NCBI RefSeq assembly: GCF_036416795.1
Contig: NZ_CP143867.1
Coordinates: 4,456,001-4,520,000, forward strand
DNA from: Bacteroides sp. MSB163
GTDB taxonomy: Bacteria; Bacteroidota; Bacteroidia; Bacteroidales; Bacteroidaceae
Direction of reading: 5' to 3'
Length of the DNA stretch: 64,000 nucleotides
Shown here: positions 61,005 through 64,000 of the stretch, piece by piece
Layout: every line of letters starts with the position of its first letter
Position numbering within the stretch: the stretch's first letter is position 1
Made by a program: the position numbers and the translations under genes
The notes under the pieces: model-generated
Seen by the model: the letters and a program-made list of their open reading frames with translations, nothing else
What the model was told of the DNA's origin: nothing
Database searches by the model: none

Positions 61005-61042
61005 AGCCTTACAATTTTTGACGTTGCAAGGCTTTTTTATTT
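61005..61042 (+). terminator. Intrinsic terminator after the AraC pseudogene
   Basis: AGCCTTACAA (61005-61014) and TTGCAAGGCT (61024-61033) pair with one mismatch around a 9-base loop, followed by TTTTTATTT. Confidence 0.75.
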
Positions 61043-61102
61043 ATGACCTTCCGAACAAAATACTTTGAGCCGTGCAACAAAGTCCATGTATCCTGTTTCA
61101 CG

Positions 61103-61110
61103 TACCTTTG
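61103..61110 (+). promoter_or_regulatory. -7 box upstream of the hexapeptide acetyltransferase
   Basis: TACCTTTG, 27 bases upstream of the chosen ATG, fits the Bacteroides -7 box and supports the internal start over the longer open frame at 61072. Confidence 0.6.
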
Positions 61111-61137
61111 CCGCAGAATATTAAAAACAAAGAAGCT

Positions 61138-61707
61138 ATGAACGATATTTTTGCAAAAGATTTAAGTGGTGAGATAATTTCACCTAATGAACCGGGCTAT
61201 GACGAACTGATAACTGACATCTTCGCCACAATGAAGACCGCAACCGAAATGAATACAGGTTATCACACTCCCGAAGTAGTGCATGAATATATGGGACGTA
61301 TTTGGGGTAGGGAACTGGATGCAAGTACCACCGTTCTACCGCCACTCTACATCGATTACGGAAAGCCTGTAACTATCGGTAAAGGATGCTTTATCCAGCA
61401 ATGCTGCACGTTTTTTGGACGAGGTGGAATTACGATAGGCAATGAGGTGTTTATCGGACCGAAAGTGAATCTGATTACGATTAACCATGACGTGAATCCG
61501 GAGAACCGTAGTGCCACATACGGTCGCCCGATTGTGATTGAAGACAAGGTTTGGATTGGTATAAATTCCACGATACTACCGGGCGTTAAGATTGGTTACG
61601 GAGCCATTGTGGGAGCCGGTAGTGTGGTGACAAAGGATGTTCCTGCGATGACAATTGTGGCCGGCAATCCTGTGCGGATCATCAAAAAGATAGAGATAAC
61701 CGGGTAG
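61138..61707 (+). CDS. Hexapeptide-repeat O-acetyltransferase (maltose/galactoside acetyltransferase type)
   Basis: 189 residues from the ATG at 61138 (MNDIFAKDLSGEIISP). The N-terminal helical part (to about 55) and the left-handed beta-helix with hexapeptide repeats (IGKGCFIQQC, IGNEVFIGPKVNLI, IEDKVWIGINSTILPGVKIGYGAIVGAGSVV) fit the Maa/LacA family. The catalytic His is likely in INHDVNP. It transfers acetyl from acetyl-CoA to a sugar. It is monocistronic and ends at a bidirectional terminator. Confidence 0.9.
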   Translation: MNDIFAKDLSGEIISPNEPGYDELITDIFATMKTATEMNTGYHTPEVVHEYMGRIWGRELDASTTVLPPLYIDYGKPVTIGKGCFIQQCCTFFGRGGITIGNEVFIGPKVNLITINHDVNPENRSATYGRPIVIEDKVWIGINSTILPGVKIGYGAIVGAGSVVTKDVPAMTIVAGNPVRIIKKIEITG

Positions 61708-61767
61708 GAGTGGAGGTCGCATTTAAAATAATCCTCTTTGGTTGTGAATTGACTATATTCTATCATA

Positions 61768-61812
61768 TTAAAAAATCCTGTACATATTAATATAACGTAC
61801 AGGATTTTTCTA
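61768..61812. terminator. Bidirectional terminator
   Basis: AAAAATCCTGTAC (61771-61783) and GTACAGGATTTTT (61797-61809) pair perfectly over 13 bp; A- and T-runs flank the stem on both sides. It lies between the convergent acetyltransferase and the membrane-protein ORF. Confidence 0.85.
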
Positions 61813-61828
61813 TTGTAGCGATGAGTAT

Positions 61829-62548
61829 TTAGTGCATAATGAAATTCCGGAAAAATCGCCAGCAGGCAATGTACATGATGCCAATACTTGTAAGCAAGTA
61901 AGCTAAAATAACAATAAATACAGAGGCTTGTACTTGCGAGTAATCATCATAACGATATTTATTATTTCCCGTAATAGTATCAATGGGGTCTTGAGTATCA
62001 AATATATAAGTGATAACTTTCGCATTTCCTACAATTTGTGCCAATGTGCCTAAAAAACCGGTTGGAGCATGAGAGCAATTAGCTACTTTGTTCAGTATAA
62101 GATATTCAGGAGCAAAAGAGGCAAAATAATAAACGGCTATTGCTCCTGCAAAAAGAATGGCAATCAAAATATCACTCATCAAATAACCCACCAATAGTGT
62201 TGCAATACCAGCGGCTACCATGACGGAATATGAGCCATCGAACAAACGTCTCTGACTATTAGTAAGGATATATGCGTATCGCTGTAAATCAGATATTACT
62301 TCAGGATGGGTAGAAGCTACATCTATTGCTTGGCGTAAATAGTCGGCACACTTTTTATATTGCTTTTTCTTTAATACAACCAGGTATGAAGCATCGTTCG
62401 GATGATTCTGAAATACGGTTAGTTCTTGACGACTTGTCAAGCAATCCTTTGGCTTGCGCATCTTCTGCCGGAGAACTTTGGGAGTCTTTTCCGTTAGAAC
62501 GTCTGATTGTCGAGAAGTATTCTGAAGTGTATACCTGATCGAACTCAC
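61829..62548 (-). CDS. Uncharacterised membrane protein, possibly frameshifted
   Basis: 239-residue ORF. Its C-terminal two thirds look genuine: a helix with many Lys and Tyr (KKKQYKKCADYLRQAID), a hydrophobic pair (about 105-150) and a final span (about 208-232). The N-terminal 60 residues are less convincing and overlap another frame (62355-62648) that begins MKHHLLLIGP with a good membrane span. The real protein may start in that frame and shift, by sequencing error, mutation or true frameshift. No family recognised. Confidence 0.5.
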   Translation of the reverse strand: MSSIRYTLQNTSRQSDVLTEKTPKVLRQKMRKPKDCLTSRQELTVFQNHPNDASYLVVLKKKQYKKCADYLRQAIDVASTHPEVISDLQRYAYILTNSQRRLFDGSYSVMVAAGIATLLVGYLMSDILIAILFAGAIAVYYFASFAPEYLILNKVANCSHAPTGFLGTLAQIVGNAKVITYIFDTQDPIDTITGNNKYRYDDYSQVQASVFIVILAYLLTSIGIMYIACWRFFRNFIMH

Positions 62549-62648
62549 TTTTCTTGTTGATTATGAAAAGACTATAACCTATCATAATCACAATCAGGAT
62601 CACTTGCCCCCACAATACCGGTCCAATTAATAGGAGATGATGTTTCAT
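62355..62648 (-). CDS. Alternative-frame ORF with N-terminal membrane span
   Basis: From the ATG at 62648 this frame encodes 97 residues: a hydrophobic segment (about 5-28, GQVILIVIMIGYSLFII) and a polar, Ser/Arg-rich tail. It overlaps the end of the upstream ORF by 77 bases and the 239-residue ORF for most of its length. It could be the true 5' end of the downstream membrane protein, or chance. Confidence 0.3.
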   Translation of the reverse strand: MKHHLLLIGPVLWGQVILIVIMIGYSLFIINKKSEFDQVYTSEYFSTIRRSNGKDSQSSPAEDAQAKGLLDKSSRTNRISESSERCFIPGCIKEKAI

Positions 62649-63090
62649 TGTCAACCTCATTAATAATAGGGCTCTCGGCATTTGTTTCCTGATTTTGAAT
62701 ATCCGACTTCCTGAGTAGAAGTTTATCAGGTAAACCGTTTACTCCGTTTGTGTTGAGTTCAATAGACTGATTGGTAGAATTATAGGTCATTTGCATTCTA
62801 AATTCTCCCATTTCAGTATCAAATACTTTTTGTAGTAAAGCATTGTTGCCTTCTACTTTAACTTCTTCTATCGAATAGTAACTGCCATCGGAAAAGGCAA
62901 ATGTTCCGTAGCACAAGGCTCCATCCATATCGAATCCGTTTTCAACACTTTTCTGATACAGGTCAAGCTGGATAGTTCCGCTTTTTTCTCCTTGTTCATA
63001 CAGCCATGTACCTTTAAAAGTCTTTTGCTGCGCTGTTATCATGGTAATGCCCATGAAACAAAGGAATAATACTATGGTTATTCGTTTCAT
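62572..63090 (-). CDS. Secreted protein of unknown function
   Basis: 172 residues with a signal peptide (1-20, ITMITAQQ). The mature part reads like a small beta-rich protein (KTFKGTWLYEQGEKSGTIQLDLYQ, then GEFRMQMTYNSTNQSIELNTNG). The last 25 residues (TSSPINWTGIVGASDPDCDYDRL) are less like the rest and overlap the alternative frame at 62648. No family recognised; it could be a periplasmic or outer-membrane-associated protein. Confidence 0.65.
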   Translation of the reverse strand: MKRITIVLFLCFMGITMITAQQKTFKGTWLYEQGEKSGTIQLDLYQKSVENGFDMDGALCYGTFAFSDGSYYSIEEVKVEGNNALLQKVFDTEMGEFRMQMTYNSTNQSIELNTNGVNGLPDKLLLRKSDIQNQETNAESPIINEVDNETSSPINWTGIVGASDPDCDYDRL

Positions 63091-63341
63091 ATTACTTATT
63101 TTTTAGTTTTGATGTTTTCACTAATTTCTTGTTATTATTAGGTACAGTTATTAGAAGGAGATTGCATCTAAGAAGGAGGGGGCTTTACATGATTCCCCGT
63201 AGGAGCATTGAATAGAATAGAGCATGAAAAGGAGAAATGCCCCCTTGCCTGTGCGTTTGTCCTGTTGGCTGTTTCCATTACAGATATAAGTGTTATGTGC
63301 CCGTCAATTCCCCAAAGCAAGCAGGTTATAAAATAGAAGAA

Positions 63342-63421
63342 CGTGGGAACTGTTACTATGGCATCCATATTTCGAGGCTCTGGTAAAGCCCACCTACGAT
63401 GATAACAAGCAACAGTCCCAC
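63342..63421. ncRNA. Candidate structured RNA element
   Basis: CGTGGGAACTGTT (63342-63354) and AACAGTCCCACG (63410-63421) form a 12-bp stem with one bulged A. Inside is a smaller hairpin, AGGCT with AGCCC around a TGGTAA-type loop. The block is richer in GC than its flanks. On the minus strand a TATATTTG box lies about 25 bases upstream. I cannot assign it to a known RNA family. Confidence 0.35.
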
Positions 63422-63814
63422 GCTCCATACGGATATATAACAAATATATATATATGATGTGCGTGAGCCCCGTTTACTTATTATTAACTCGTAGGTTTGA
63501 AATTTACCAGATTCCGAAATATGAGTAATAATAAAAACGTCCTCAAAAAAGTAAAGTGTCTCTCCTTTTCTATATAGAAGTCAATACATCATAAATATAA
63601 AGATTTAAACATCTGCATAAATTGCTTGAAGAATAAAATTACTTTTTATTAACGTTGGTATAAAAAAGAACGCAACCCCGGCAAGATAACGCGAAGAATA
63701 TCATTTAAGCGGTGAGATGTAGTGTCATATATGGCCGGAAACAGGCCGGTATGTAGGATTACTTGTTGATAATATTCATGAATCCCCGGTATTAGTAAAC
63801 CATTCTTTCGGCAG

Positions 63815-63889
63815 GGCTACACCTTTGCCCCCGGATGGCTACACCCTTTGGAGGTGATGGCTACACCATCCGACGAAAAGGGTGTAGCC
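63815..63889. repeat. 22-bp-period motif array, site E (GGCTACACC family)
   Basis: GGCTACACC starts at 63815, 63837 and 63859, and the inverted GGTGTAGCC starts at 63881. All steps are exactly 22 bases. Outer and second copies can pair with the inverted one (GGCTACACCCTTT with AAAGGGTGTAGCC). Confidence 0.9.
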
Positions 63890-64000
63890 CTGTAAAAGAG
63901 TGCCACAGCTATCTCCTGGACGGTTTTAGACCGGTTTTACTATATTCTACCCCGATATCGTTATGTAACATTTTCATACTTTTGAAAGCTTTTTAAAAGT

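Larger units (their letters stand above)
63091..64000. other. Gene-free terminal region
   Basis: 910 bases without a credible gene. A 91-codon minus-strand ORF at 63168-63443 coincides with a GC-richer block that contains a strong inverted repeat (63342-63421) and is more likely non-coding. The 22-bp array site E lies at 63815-63889. A -7-like TACTTTTG near 63978 may belong to a gene beyond the edge. Confidence 0.65.

Noticed and set aside
63300..63310. Fragment of 16S rRNA (CGTCAATTCC)
   Set aside because: Only about ten bases match the familiar 16S site and the flanks do not; chance.
63168..63443. 91-codon minus-strand ORF near the end of the window
   Set aside because: No family resemblance and no clear promoter or start context; it coincides with an inverted repeat that better explains the sequence.

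Overview
The window is almost certainly a chromosome segment of a Bacteroides species (Bacteroidota). The protein families are those of gut Bacteroides: type III glutamine synthetase, LL-diaminopimelate aminotransferase and a fucRIAKXP-type fucose operon. The promoters seen fit the Bacteroides consensus (a -7 box TAnnTTTG, sometimes with TTTG or TTG about 20 bases upstream) rather than the E. coli one. I see no integrase, transposase, tRNA or rRNA, so this looks like stable core chromosome with one more patchy end.

Layout. (1) 1-4.7 kb, minus strand: the trp operon trpB-trpE-trpG-trpD-trpC (trpC cut by the window edge), preceded by a Bacteroides promoter, a 20-codon leader peptide with three consecutive Trp codons and a strong intrinsic terminator, i.e. 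a ribosome-mediated attenuator. (2) 4.9-7.5 kb: a small membrane ORF, a DUF308 membrane protein and a secreted S28/S37-type serine peptidase. (3) 7.7-12.7 kb, minus: a nitrogen-assimilation operon, porin-like protein, P-II, AmtB and glutamine synthetase III. (4) 12.8-20.7 kb, minus: dapF-dapL, a glycerophosphodiesterase and potABCD. (5) 21.2-28.9 kb, minus: gltB-gltD-asnB. (6) 30.2-38.5 kb, plus: glmS, purF-like, carA, carB. (7) 38.7-45.5 kb, plus: the fucose operon with candidate FucR operators. (8) 45.6-55.9 kb: an orphan hybrid sensor kinase, an AraC regulator and a divergent TolC/HlyD/ABC efflux operon. (9) 55.9-64 kb: acyltransferase, Hsp20, GH43, an AlaX-like editing protein, a broken AraC gene, a hexapeptide acetyltransferase, and an AT-rich tail with an unclear membrane-protein locus and a structured non-coding block.

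How it works together. Regions 1, 3, 5 and 6 make an unusually dense glutamine economy: ammonium import and sensing (AmtB, P-II), glutamine synthesis (GlnN), glutamate synthesis (GltBD), and most of the classic glutamine amidotransferases (TrpG, AsnB, GlmS, PurF-like, CarA).

The most unusual signal is not a gene. Five intergenic sites carry arrays of short motifs at a 22-bp period with an internal inversion. There are two families, TGTGGCATT and GGCTACACC. Separately, many operon-internal gaps hold 7-bp-period arrays built from different heptamers; in places these are translated, giving the TrpB C-terminal tail, two linker segments in CarA and one in CarB.
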